DNA of 64,000 nucleotides from Tenacibaculum gallaicum (GTDB taxonomy: Bacteria; Bacteroidota; Bacteroidia; Flavobacteriales; Flavobacteriaceae): NCBI RefSeq assembly GCF_003387615.1, contig NZ_QUNS01000004.1, positions 238,177 through 302,176 on the forward strand. Reading direction: 5' to 3'. Both the position numbers and the translations under genes were made by a program. The first letter of the stretch is position 1, and the number at the start of each line of letters is the position of its first letter. The notes beneath the pieces are model-generated. The model did no database searches. It saw only the letters and a list, made by a program, of their open reading frames with translations, and was not told where the DNA came from. Shown in pieces: positions 38,598-47,095 of this stretch.

Positions 38598-40190
38598 ATG
38601 ACCTTTAAATTTAGACATATATATAATATCATAAAGTTATTAGTAATCCTTTTGATAATAACCTTTTCAGATACTGTTTCTTCTCAAGAGATAAGAGTTA
38701 TTGACAATAAAGGAACTATACAAAAAGTAAACAACAATAACGTCTTTACATCACCTACTGACCCTAATAATCCAACAGTAATTACTGTAGAAAATGATGT
38801 TTGGTTCGATACAACCAATAGTCAAATAAAAATATACGACACTGTAGATGGCTGGAAACCAATCACTTCCACACTGACATCTCAAAATATTTATACTGCT
38901 GATGGTACTTTGGCAGATAATCGCATACTAAACGGTAATGCAAACAACTTAACTTTTAATAATATTAACTTCTTACAACTATTTAGTACTTTCGGCACAC
39001 AAATAAGTTCTACTGGTGGCACAATGCAAATATCTTCTGGAACTTCTTCTCAAATTTCAGCGGGTACAACAATGGAGCTTTCTGCTCCAAGTAATATTAT
39101 GCTACAAAGTCCTACCGAATTTAACAGCACCTTATTAGATGTTAATAACTCTTCTGGCACTTCTGGTCAAATACTAAGCTCTACTGGTACTGGAGTTGAT
39201 TGGATAGATAGTCCCTCTTTAAATAGTTGGCTTATTACAGGAAATAATGGAACAAATTCTAGCACTAATTTTTTAGGAACGATTGATGCCCAAGATTTGG
39301 TTTTAAGAGCTGGAAATATAGAAAAACTAAGACTTAATAATAACGTTGGACAAGTACTTGTTAATCAAGCTTCCGTTTTTAACACACATCCTTTAGTTAT
39401 AAGAGCTAATGGAGTTGATGTTTTAGCTTTTGAAGATAATACAGGAACTCCTAGGTGGCACTGGAATCTTTTAGCGGATGGTTTAAACTTTGTTGAAAGT
39501 AACGTAGAAGATTACAGACTCTTCTTAGAAAACGGAGGTGAGGTTGGAATTAATACAAACGCCCCTACCGAAAGACTAGATGTAAATGGAAGATTACGTG
39601 TTCGAGACATCCAAACAGTTACAAATACTACAGATATTTTAACAACAAATGCTAGCGGCGTCATACAAAAAAAGGCATTATTAGCAACAGAAGCAAATAA
39701 TCAAATTACTACTGGCACAAATAGTGGAGTATATTTGGGTCCAACGGTATACACTGGAGCTTTTATAATCAATAGCAGTGGAAGTATAACTGTAAATACA
39801 TTACCTTTTCAACCTTCTCAAATTACATTTGTTGCCCACGCAAATGTTGAATCTTTTAACTTGGATACTGATAACGGCGTAGGTAATAACAATAGTAGTA
39901 TAGCTAATTCATTTGGTACTATGAATGGTTTTGCAAGAGATAATGGTGGTACTATAACTCAACAAGTTATTTATGTTGGTGGTAGTGGTAACTCTATTAA
40001 TGACATATCAAGATTTGCTTCTTCATCAAACTGTATAGGCTTAAGATATAGTAATCAAAACGGTGACGATCTTGGTAAAATTACAGCTTCGCTTGCTTCT
40101 TTTAACACCAATGGCTTTACTATTAATGTAAGTAGAACTAATAATGCAAGTACTGAAAACCTTGTTGTATTATACACCGCCTATAAATAA
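38598..40190 (+). CDS. Large secreted modular surface protein
   Basis: From the ATG at 38598 the protein has 530 residues with a signal peptide (MTFKFRHIYNIIKLLVILL, cleavage near VSS|QEIRV). An earlier in-frame ATG at 38547 overlaps the previous gene and would bury the signal. The first ~60 mature residues repeat the IDNKGTIQKVNNNN module. A Ser/Thr-rich shaft (SSTGGTMQISSGTSSQISAG) follows, then a fibre-like block near 230-320 with GEVGINTNAPTERLDVNGRL, typical of Bacteroidota tail-fibre-like proteins, and a beta-rich C terminus. No proven function. Confidence 0.65.
   Translation: MTFKFRHIYNIIKLLVILLIITFSDTVSSQEIRVIDNKGTIQKVNNNNVFTSPTDPNNPTVITVENDVWFDTTNSQIKIYDTVDGWKPITSTLTSQNIYTADGTLADNRILNGNANNLTFNNINFLQLFSTFGTQISSTGGTMQISSGTSSQISAGTTMELSAPSNIMLQSPTEFNSTLLDVNNSSGTSGQILSSTGTGVDWIDSPSLNSWLITGNNGTNSSTNFLGTIDAQDLVLRAGNIEKLRLNNNVGQVLVNQASVFNTHPLVIRANGVDVLAFEDNTGTPRWHWNLLADGLNFVESNVEDYRLFLENGGEVGINTNAPTERLDVNGRLRVRDIQTVTNTTDILTTNASGVIQKKALLATEANNQITTGTNSGVYLGPTVYTGAFIINSSGSITVNTLPFQPSQITFVAHANVESFNLDTDNGVGNNNSSIANSFGTMNGFARDNGGTITQQVIYVGGSGNSINDISRFASSSNCIGLRYSNQNGDDLGKITASLASFNTNGFTINVSRTNNASTENLVVLYTAYK
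38694..38855 (+). repeat. 162-bp coding repeat, copy 2 (partner at 36869-37030)
   Basis: This is the second copy of the module repeat, placed at the same point just after the signal peptide of the 38598 gene. It could serve as a substrate for recombination that would delete the gene between the copies. Confidence 0.85.
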
Positions 40191-40198
40191 AATGAGAT

Positions 40199-41368
40199 AT
40201 GAAAAAACTATTGCTCTTTATATTAATTAATACTACTTACATAGTAACAGCACAAACAGCATTTTATAATACTGGAAATGTGCAATTACATGATGGAGCG
40301 CAAATTGGTTTTCATATAAATTTAACAAACAATGGTACTATAGATAACACAATAGGGTTTGCAGGGTTTTATGCTGACAACGAAATCAGAACCATTTCAG
40401 GCACCAATCAAGTTACTTTTTTCAATGTAGAGGTTGATGCTCTACAAAATCTAGAATTATATAACTCTCTAGGAATACGCAATCAATTAAGCTTTATCAA
40501 CGGGCAAATAATCACTCCAAAAAATAATTCTAATATTTCATTAGATTTTATTGATTATGATTTCTACGCGGGAGAAGATAATGAACGACACGTTAACGGA
40601 TATACATCTTTAAAACAAGGAAATAAAAACACTTCTAGTTTTTCCTTTCCTGTGGGAGACGGAACAATGTTACGTCCAATGAGCTTACCTCACACAGATA
40701 AATATTACTTTTTTAAAGGGGCATATTTTTACGAGGATCCTAATTTTCCCACAAACTTTACTGCTAATTTTTTAACAGACCAAAAACAAGCTATAATTGA
40801 AAATATTAGCAATATTGAATTTTGGGACTTAAACGGAAAAGATGAAACCCAAATCACATTAACGTGGAATAATCGTAGTGATATAGGCTCTTTGGCAAAT
40901 CAAGTTTCTCAGTTAATCGTTGTAGGCTGGAATAAAACAGAAAATCAATGGGTAAATTTAGACGTATTGGAAGTTACTGGAGATTTATTAGAAGGAACAA
41001 TTACATCTGCTGCTTTTGTTCCAGATAATTACGAGGTAATTACCATTGGTTCATTACTAAACGATGAAATTAAGACAAATAATAATATTTTAATTTCTCC
41101 AAATGGAGACAATCTTAACGACTACTTAGTTTTTGATGAAGTAAATGAATATGCTCACAACAAACTAGTTATTTATAATCGTTGGGGGAATATTGTATAT
41201 CAAACAGAAGACTATAAAAATGATTGGGACGGTACTTCTAATGGTAGATCAACTATTAACAGAGAAGATAAACTTCCAGCAGCAACTTACTTTTACAATT
41301 TAGAATTAGGTGACCAACCAAACGCTTATCAAAAGCTTAAAAAAGGCTGGGTTTACATTAATCGATAA
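40199..41368 (+). CDS. T9SS-sorted surface protein with CHU_C (type B) C-terminal domain
   Basis: The 389-residue protein has a signal peptide (cleavage near VTA|QTAFY). The N-terminal domain FYNTGNVQLHDGAQIGFHIN is common in flavobacterial surface proteins. The C-terminal ~90 residues are a gliding-motility-associated CHU_C sorting domain: ISPNGDNLNDYLVFDEV, NKLVIYNRWGNIVYQTEDYK, WDGTSNG, LPAATYFYNLELG, KKGWVYINR. The type IX system exports such proteins to the cell surface. It closes the island and is the strongest sign that the island's products act outside the cell. Confidence 0.85.
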   Translation: MKKLLLFILINTTYIVTAQTAFYNTGNVQLHDGAQIGFHINLTNNGTIDNTIGFAGFYADNEIRTISGTNQVTFFNVEVDALQNLELYNSLGIRNQLSFINGQIITPKNNSNISLDFIDYDFYAGEDNERHVNGYTSLKQGNKNTSSFSFPVGDGTMLRPMSLPHTDKYYFFKGAYFYEDPNFPTNFTANFLTDQKQAIIENISNIEFWDLNGKDETQITLTWNNRSDIGSLANQVSQLIVVGWNKTENQWVNLDVLEVTGDLLEGTITSAAFVPDNYEVITIGSLLNDEIKTNNNILISPNGDNLNDYLVFDEVNEYAHNKLVIYNRWGNIVYQTEDYKNDWDGTSNGRSTINREDKLPAATYFYNLELGDQPNAYQKLKKGWVYINR

Positions 41369-41863
41369 TTATCTTACTAATTCTTTCTTTGGAGTTGTAG
41401 GGTTGTACCCAAAATCTGCATCAGGTAACTCTATTCCTAATTGATTGATTATAAAACCTATACTAGCAAAATGATGTATTGCATGGCTATGCGCTTGTAT
41501 CAAAGCACTACCTAACGTATAATTTGCCGTTACTTTTCCAGTTCCTAAATCATCTGTAACAGAAATAATTGTATCAAAATCTTCTGTTTCCAAACAATAT
41601 AGTTGCTCAATTACCTCTTTAAAATATGCAATTCCAAACTCCGTCTTCTGCTCAGCTAGTTGATTGCGTTCTCTGTCAGAAAAATCAACACATTTTTTAT
41701 CTAACCCGTTAAAAATACAGACGAAAACATCCAGAATATGTCTCATATTAGCACCTATACTCGAATAATATGGTGGAATTGATGTATCACTATACTGTTC
41801 ATCATTAATTGCTTCTAATAGTTTAATTCCTCTTTGTAAATTTTTATTAATAGCTGCTATCAT
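41369..41863 (-). CDS. DinB-like four-helix protein
   Basis: The 164-residue protein has the DinB/YfiT four-helix pattern with a likely metal-binding histidine triad: one His in MRHILDVF and others in HSHAIHHFASIG. It is often annotated as DinB superfamily. Bacterial members include thiol-dependent S-transferases, but the substrate cannot be told. It converges tail-to-tail (directly abutting) with the T9SS protein gene. Confidence 0.75.
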   Translation of the reverse strand: MIAAINKNLQRGIKLLEAINDEQYSDTSIPPYYSSIGANMRHILDVFVCIFNGLDKKCVDFSDRERNQLAEQKTEFGIAYFKEVIEQLYCLETEDFDTIISVTDDLGTGKVTANYTLGSALIQAHSHAIHHFASIGFIINQLGIELPDADFGYNPTTPKKELVR

Positions 41864-42021
41864 TCGTAAGTATAAGTTTTCGAGTAAGTCGTATAAATAT
41901 AGAACTTTTTACGTGGACAAATAAATTATTTTTCACAACCAAAATAAAACACTAAGAATCAATAAGGTAAAACAAATTAAAACTTTACACGACTATTTAA
42001 AATCAATAGTAAAATATTTTT

Positions 42022-42036
42022 TGGCACGCTCTTTGA
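42022..42036 (+). promoter_or_regulatory. Sigma-54 (RpoN) -24/-12 promoter
   Basis: TGGCACG-CTCT-TTGA matches the RpoN consensus TGGCACG-N4-TTGC in all but the last base, with GG to G(C) spacing of exactly 12. It lies about 66 bases upstream of the Tyr/Arg-rich protein gene. No TAnnTTTG box is seen for that gene. Confidence 0.75.
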
Positions 42037-42102
42037 AAATTATACAACAACTGCGGAAGCTGAAAAGCATATAGAGTAAGCATAACCCTAAAATTAGCAA
42101 TT

Positions 42103-42810
42103 ATGAGAACAGGGATACTTTTATTATTAGCAATGATGTCATTAACAACAGTAAATGCCGACAACATTGAAAAATCAACTAGCAAAATTGGGGTTACAAA
42201 TCGTAATAATGATGCTGTTACCTTTGTAGAAAGAGGAATTCAATTCCATGTATTTTTAAACGGAGATTTCGACTTTAATATCCATTACAATAGATACTCT
42301 GATTACGGCGTACGCATTAAACGTGATAGAAGAGGTCGTGTTAGAAGTGTAGGAAATGTGTACATAAACTACGATGCTAGAGGAAACGTGAAACGAATTG
42401 GTAACGTATTTATAAAATATAAATTCGGAAACTTATTTAAAGTAGGAAACTTACATATTCAATACGATAGATGGGGAAATCCAAGATTTAGAGGATTTGT
42501 AAAATCAGGACACCGTTATCATTATGATGATCGTTACTATTATGATGATGGAGTTGATGTAAATATCGATATAAACATAGGAGATATTTTTGACTATGAT
42601 GATGTTTATTTTTACAGAAAAGATTTTGGAAGAAACTATCGTAAGTTTAGAGAGGATAATAATTATTATTACTATAGAGCCTTACCAAATTCAAAAATTG
42701 GAAAGCGTAGTAAAGTTATAAAAAGACGTAAACACAAAATTTACAAGAATAATAAATATAGGAAAGGAAAACCTGAACAAAAAGGTAAATCAAGAAGAAA
42801 CCGTAATTAA
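42103..42810 (+). CDS. Tyr/Arg-rich secreted protein of unknown function
   Basis: The 235-residue protein has a signal peptide (LLLLAMMSLTTVNA, then DNIEK). Its mature part has a repeated 'GNVYINYDARGNVKRIG / GNVFIKYKFGNLFKVG / GNLHIQYDRWGNPRF' pattern of about 18-20 residues, then a Tyr/Asp stretch (DDRYYYDDG) and a strongly basic tail rich in Lys/Arg. The opening VERGIQFHVFLNGDFDFN is familiar from flavobacterial hypothetical proteins. The repeats suggest a beta-sheet or wall-bound protein. Its sigma-54 promoter implies activation by an enhancer-binding protein, perhaps under stress or nutrient shift. Confidence 0.75.
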   Translation: MRTGILLLLAMMSLTTVNADNIEKSTSKIGVTNRNNDAVTFVERGIQFHVFLNGDFDFNIHYNRYSDYGVRIKRDRRGRVRSVGNVYINYDARGNVKRIGNVFIKYKFGNLFKVGNLHIQYDRWGNPRFRGFVKSGHRYHYDDRYYYDDGVDVNIDINIGDIFDYDDVYFYRKDFGRNYRKFREDNNYYYYRALPNSKIGKRSKVIKRRKHKIYKNNKYRKGKPEQKGKSRRNRN

Positions 42811-42812
42811 AC

Positions 42813-42848
42813 AAAAATCCCTCATCAAAGTTGATGAGGGATTTTTCA
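42813..42848. terminator. Bidirectional terminator between the Tyr/Arg-rich gene and rny
   Basis: Sixteen-base perfect arms (42813-42828 and 42831-42846, core AAAAATCCCTCATCAA) with A and T tracts lie between convergent genes. Confidence 0.9.
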
Positions 42849-42866
42849 TTTTATATAACTAATAAA

Positions 42867-44432
42867 CTATTTAGCTACATTAACAGCTCTTGTCTCTCTA
42901 ATTACAGTAACCTTAACTTGACCTGGATAGGTCATGTCATTCTGAATTTTTTGAGAAATATTAAATGATAATTCAGCAGCTTTTGTATCGTTTACCTTTG
43001 CACTTTCTACCATAACTCTTAATTCGCGTCCTGCTTGAATAGCATATGCTTTTTGTACTCCATTAAACCCAAAAGCAATATCCTCTAAATCTTTTAAACG
43101 TTGGATATAAGAATCTAAAACTTGGCGACGTGCACCTGGTCTTGCTCCAGAAATAGCATCACATACTTGAACTATAGGAGCCATTAAACTCTTCATTTCA
43201 ATTTCATCATGGTGAGCTCCAATTGCATTACATACATCTGGTTTTTCACCATATTTTTCAGCCCATTGCATTCCTAATAATGCGTGTGGTAATTCACTTT
43301 CTGTTTCTGGTACTTTACCTATATCATGCAATAAACCTGCACGCTTAGCAGCTTTTGCATTTAAGCCCATTTCAGCAGCCATAATACCACAAAGATTTGC
43401 AACTTCACGTGAGTGTTGTAACAAGTTTTGACCATAAGAAGAGCGATACTTCATACGTCCAACTGTTTTGATTAATTCAGGGTGTAAACCATGAATTCCT
43501 AAATCGATAACAGTACGCTTACCAACCTCTATAATTTCTTGAGAAATTTGCTTTTCTGTTTTCTTCACAACCTCTTCAATCCTTGCTGGGTGAATTCTTC
43601 CGTCTGTTACCAGTTTATGCATTGATAAACGAGCTATTTCACGACGAACAGGGTCAAAACAAGATAAGATAATTGCTTCAGGAGTGTCATCTACAATAAT
43701 TTCAACACCAGTTGCAGATTCTAAAGCACGAATATTACGTCCTTCTCGACCAATAATTCTACCTTTAACATCATCTGATTCAAGATTAAATACAGATACA
43801 CAGTTTTCAACTGCTTGCTCTACTCCTACTCTTTGAATAGTGTTTAACACTACCTTACGAGCTTCTTGTTGAGCAGTCATTTTCGCTTCTTCTATGGTGT
43901 CTTGAATAAAAGACATAGCATCAGATTTTGCTTCGTCTTTTAAAGATGCTACCAACTCTGTTTTTGCTTCATCGGCAGATAGTCCAGAAATTTGTTCAAG
44001 CATATCCACATGGCGCTTGTGCATTTTTTCTAATTCAGATTCTTTCTTTTCTAAAAAGTCTAATTTATAATCAAAATCAGCTTCTTTCTTCTCTAATTGT
44101 TTATTAAGTTTTTTGTTTTTGTCTAGCTCTGATGATACTTGACTTTCTTTATCTCTTACTCTTTTTTCTACATCAGAAACTTTCTTTTCTCTTGATAAGA
44201 TTACTTTTTCGTGCTCAGACTTCAGTTCTATAAACTTCTCTTTAGCTTGTAAAATCTTATCTTTCTTTATTGCTTCGGCTTCTACTTTAGCTTCTTTTAT
44301 AATGCTACCAGCCTCTTTTTTTGTTTCCTGTATTAATTTATTTGCATTAGATTTTTCTAACATTTTAGCAATAAAAAAACCTACTGCTACACCTATAATT
44401 CCTGCTAAAACAGGAAATAATATTCCCTCCAT
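42867..44432 (-). CDS. rny: Ribonuclease Y
   Basis: RNase Y is a membrane-bound endoribonuclease that starts mRNA decay. The 521 residues show an N-terminal transmembrane helix ([20 protein letters not shown]), a long coiled coil at about 30-180, a KH domain ([22 protein letters not shown]) and an HD domain with [21 protein letters not shown] and GAHHDE. The C terminus [12 protein letters not shown] is typical. It lies downstream of a 6S-like RNA gene and zapA on the same strand. Confidence 0.97.
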   Translation of the reverse strand: MEGILFPVLAGIIGVAVGFFIAKMLEKSNANKLIQETKKEAGSIIKEAKVEAEAIKKDKILQAKEKFIELKSEHEKVILSREKKVSDVEKRVRDKESQVSSELDKNKKLNKQLEKKEADFDYKLDFLEKKESELEKMHKRHVDMLEQISGLSADEAKTELVASLKDEAKSDAMSFIQDTIEEAKMTAQQEARKVVLNTIQRVGVEQAVENCVSVFNLESDDVKGRIIGREGRNIRALESATGVEIIVDDTPEAIILSCFDPVRREIARLSMHKLVTDGRIHPARIEEVVKKTEKQISQEIIEVGKRTVIDLGIHGLHPELIKTVGRMKYRSSYGQNLLQHSREVANLCGIMAAEMGLNAKAAKRAGLLHDIGKVPETESELPHALLGMQWAEKYGEKPDVCNAIGAHHDEIEMKSLMAPIVQVCDAISGARPGARRQVLDSYIQRLKDLEDIAFGFNGVQKAYAIQAGRELRVMVESAKVNDTKAAELSFNISQKIQNDMTYPGQVKVTVIRETRAVNVAK

Positions 44433-44451
44433 AATTTTGATTTGATTGTAT

Positions 44452-44614
44452 AAAAAAGCCTACATTAATAGGGTTTTAAAAACTCCAAAATAACAAGTTT
44501 AGGATTAACTGATTGATCAAGGATCCGAGGTAAAATCGGCTTGCTTTACTAACCACGACTCATCCTTTATAATTGAATAACGTTGAGTTTAACAAACAAT
44601 GTACTAATGTAGGC
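44452..44614 (-). ncRNA. ssrS: 6S RNA (flavobacterial 6S-like)
   Basis: The minus strand from 44614 to about 44452 folds into one long rod. A 13-bp closing stem joins GCCTACATTAGTA and TATTAATGTAGGC. It has one G-U pair that is allowed only on this strand. Inside are AAACTC/GAGTTT, AGGAT/ATCCT and GTAAA/TTTAC stems around unpaired bubbles. A TTTTTT tract follows the closing stem, and a 7-of-8 -7 box (TATATTTA, 44622-44629) precedes it. The zapA-side location matches where 6S RNA is often found. 6S RNA mimics an open promoter and holds RNA polymerase in stationary phase. The fold was judged by eye. Confidence 0.7.
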
Positions 44615-44647
44615 AGTATATTAAATATATATATTTTAAAGAACGTT

Positions 44648-44935
44648 TTATAAATGATCTTCTAGCAAGTTAGTCAATTCATTTATCTTTTGCAATACTT
44701 CGGTATTTTCTTTAGTATTTTTTAACGATACTATTTCTGCTTTTGAGGCAAATTGTAAAGCACTCATTGCTAAAACATCTTGCTTATCTGCTACCGCATA
44801 ACTTTCTTCAAACTTAGCAATTAATTCATTAATGCTTTTCGCTGCCTTACGTAATCCTTCCTCTTCATCGGTATTATTCACACTCAACGGATACGTTCTA
44901 CCAGCAATTACCACATTAACTTTTATTTTTGCCAT
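44648..44935 (-). CDS. zapA: Cell division protein ZapA
   Basis: ZapA crosslinks FtsZ filaments at the division ring. The 95 residues start MAKIKVNVVIAGRTYPLSV and run through EEEGLRKAAKSINELI to a C-terminal coiled coil (TENTEVLQKINELTNLLED). A longer in-frame start exists but would overlap the gene upstream; MAKIKV is the family start. It lies 17 bases after the coiled-coil gene and upstream of the 6S-like RNA. Confidence 0.92.
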   Translation of the reverse strand: MAKIKVNVVIAGRTYPLSVNNTDEEEGLRKAAKSINELIAKFEESYAVADKQDVLAMSALQFASKAEIVSLKNTKENTEVLQKINELTNLLEDHL

Positions 44936-44952
44936 GTAAAGAACTTTAATAT

Positions 44953-45243
44953 TTATGTGTTCAAAAGAGTAATACATTTATCAATCTCTCGAACCAAAGC
45001 ATTTATTTTGAGTTTTGTTTCTCTTGTATTTTCGTTACTGCCTTCAATAGTTTTAGCAATTTTTAGCAAATTAAATTGTTTTTGCTGCTCTTCTAACTGC
45101 TTCTCTTTTTTTTGTAATAAAACTTGTAACTCTGCGTTGTTTTGAAGTAAAACTTTATTTTCTTCTTTCAAAAACTCATAGTTCGAAAGTAAGTTCTTTA
45201 ACCTATCTTCCAGTAAATGAACTGATTTTAAAGGGTTACTCAT
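44953..45243 (-). CDS. Small coiled-coil protein, possible ZapB-like partner of ZapA
   Basis: The 96-residue protein is almost wholly a coiled coil (VHLLEDRLKNLLSNYEFLKE, then VLLQKKEKQLEEQQKQFNLL), and it ends REIDKCITLLNT. It is 17 bases upstream of zapA. ZapB in E. coli is a short coiled coil that binds ZapA, so this may be a functional counterpart. Sequence alone cannot prove homology. Confidence 0.65.
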   Translation of the reverse strand: MSNPLKSVHLLEDRLKNLLSNYEFLKEENKVLLQNNAELQVLLQKKEKQLEEQQKQFNLLKIAKTIEGSNENTRETKLKINALVREIDKCITLLNT

Positions 45244-45365
45244 TTATTTTAGAGAATAAAACTATATTCACAAAGTTATTAATATAACTTATAATTAGCA
45301 ACTCTTTTAATGTTTTTTACCAAACCATTGATTTTAAGCCTTTAAGGTTTTTGATAGAATTTTAC

Positions 45366-45373
45366 TAATTTTG
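45366..45373 (+). promoter_or_regulatory. -7 promoter box of the M23 peptidase gene
   Basis: TAATTTTG is a perfect TAnnTTTG match, 18 bases before the TTG start. Confidence 0.55.
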
Positions 45374-45391
45374 CTTTAAAACTATTGCATT

Positions 45392-47089
45392 TTGAAATTT
45401 TATTTTTCTCTTATTTTATTAATCTTTTTTGTTAGCGGACAAGCTCAAAATCAGTATCCACGAAATTATTTTTCAAATCCACTAAAAATCCCCGTAGTAC
45501 TGTCTGGTACCTTTGGAGAGTTACGAAGTAATCACTTTCATTCTGGTGTAGATATTAAAACCCAAGGAAAAGAAGGTATTCCTATTTATGCTCCTGCAAG
45601 TGGATATGTTTCTCGTATAAAAGTACAGCAGTATGGTTTTGGAAAAGCTCTTTATATAACGCACCCTAACGGCTATACTACTGTATATGCACATTTAAAA
45701 CGATTTGAACCAAGTATTCAACAATATGTAAAAAGTGTTCAGTATAAAAAAGAAAAGTATAGCACAGGAAACCTTTTTCTTAAGTCAGATAAATTCCCTG
45801 TAAAGAAAGGGCAACTTATTGGTTATACTGGAGACACCGGTAGTTCTGGCGGTCCACATCTACATTATGAAGTTAGAAATACTAAAACAGAACATATTAT
45901 CAACCCAATGCATTTCGGTTTAACAGCTAAAGATGATAAAACTCCTACTGTTCAAAAATTAGTAGCCTATCCATTAAGTGATGATGCTCGAATTAACAAC
46001 TCTGCTTTAGAGTCTGTTATTTCTTTTAAAAACAAGGGAGATGGTAATTATATAGCAGAAAAAATTACAGCTAGCGGTACTGTTGGTTTTGGTATTAGTG
46101 TATTTGACCGATTAAATGGTGCATTGAATAAAAATGGAATTTATAGTTTAGAAATGAAGGTAAATGGTCAGCGTGTATATTATCATGATGTTGAAACCTT
46201 TTCTTTTGCTGAGAGTAAATATATTAATCTGTTGATCGATTACAAGCATTATAAAAAATATAGAAATAGGGTACAAAGAACACATAAAGTAAAAGCAAAC
46301 AGACTTAGCCTATATGAAGATTTAGTAAACAATGGAAAGATTCATATTGAAAACGGAGCTAATTACAATATTGAAATCATTGCAAAAGATTTCAAACACA
46401 ACACTTCTAAAATAAGAATACCAGTTAGAGGGACTGCAAGTAATTTAGTTTATAAGCAAAAAGATACCACAAACTATAAAATTATAGCAGCTAACTTTAA
46501 TAAGTTTCATCAAAAAAATGTAACAATTGCTTTTCCTAAAAACACCTTTTATGAAGATTGCTTTATTGATTTTAAGATTGAAAATGGTACCGCTAAAGTT
46601 CACAACCCTACAATTCCTTTAGACAAGCGTTATACACTAACTTTTGAAACTTCTTTTTTAACAGAAGATCAAAAACAACATGTATACATTGCCAATGTTA
46701 CAAACCCGAAATACCCGAGATACACATCTACAAGAAAAAAAATAGACAAAGTGTATACTACAACCAAACGTTTAGGTAGTTATGCTTTACGTTTTGATAC
46801 TCAAAAACCAACTATTCAACTATATAATTTTAGTAATAACCAATGGATTTCTAAAAATAAAACACTAAAAGTTAAAATTGGAGATAAAGAAACTGGTATT
46901 AAAAATTATCGCGCTACTATTGATGGTGAGTGGGTTTTAATGGAGTATAATCATAAAAAAAGAATCCTTACGTACGATTTTAATGATAAAAAGTTGGTTG
47001 GTAGCAAACATATTTTTAAACTTGTAGTCTCTGATAATGTGGGTAATACTGAAACAGTTTCAGTAACATTCTTCAGAAAAACAAATTAA
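45392..47089 (+). CDS. M23-family peptidoglycan metallopeptidase
   Basis: The 565-residue protein starts at TTG, with the signal peptide directly after it (cleavage near GQA|QNQYP). The M23/LytM zinc domain lies at about 35-170: RSNHFHSGVDIKTQGKEGIP (HxxxD), VYAHLKRF, and GSSGGPHLHYEVR (HxH). All ligands are present, so it should cut peptide cross-links in peptidoglycan. The C-terminal ~390 residues are beta-rich with Ig-like strands and no known family. The TonB receptor gene follows by 6 bases. Confidence 0.9.
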   Translation: MKFYFSLILLIFFVSGQAQNQYPRNYFSNPLKIPVVLSGTFGELRSNHFHSGVDIKTQGKEGIPIYAPASGYVSRIKVQQYGFGKALYITHPNGYTTVYAHLKRFEPSIQQYVKSVQYKKEKYSTGNLFLKSDKFPVKKGQLIGYTGDTGSSGGPHLHYEVRNTKTEHIINPMHFGLTAKDDKTPTVQKLVAYPLSDDARINNSALESVISFKNKGDGNYIAEKITASGTVGFGISVFDRLNGALNKNGIYSLEMKVNGQRVYYHDVETFSFAESKYINLLIDYKHYKKYRNRVQRTHKVKANRLSLYEDLVNNGKIHIENGANYNIEIIAKDFKHNTSKIRIPVRGTASNLVYKQKDTTNYKIIAANFNKFHQKNVTIAFPKNTFYEDCFIDFKIENGTAKVHNPTIPLDKRYTLTFETSFLTEDQKQHVYIANVTNPKYPRYTSTRKKIDKVYTTTKRLGSYALRFDTQKPTIQLYNFSNNQWISKNKTLKVKIGDKETGIKNYRATIDGEWVLMEYNHKKRILTYDFNDKKLVGSKHIFKLVVSDNVGNTETVSVTFFRKTN

Positions 47090-47095
47090 ACAAGC

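Noticed and set aside
35041..40190. Surface island as a prophage tail-fibre module
   Set aside because: Each protein has a Sec signal peptide and the island ends in a T9SS protein; no capsid, portal, integrase or lysis genes are present.
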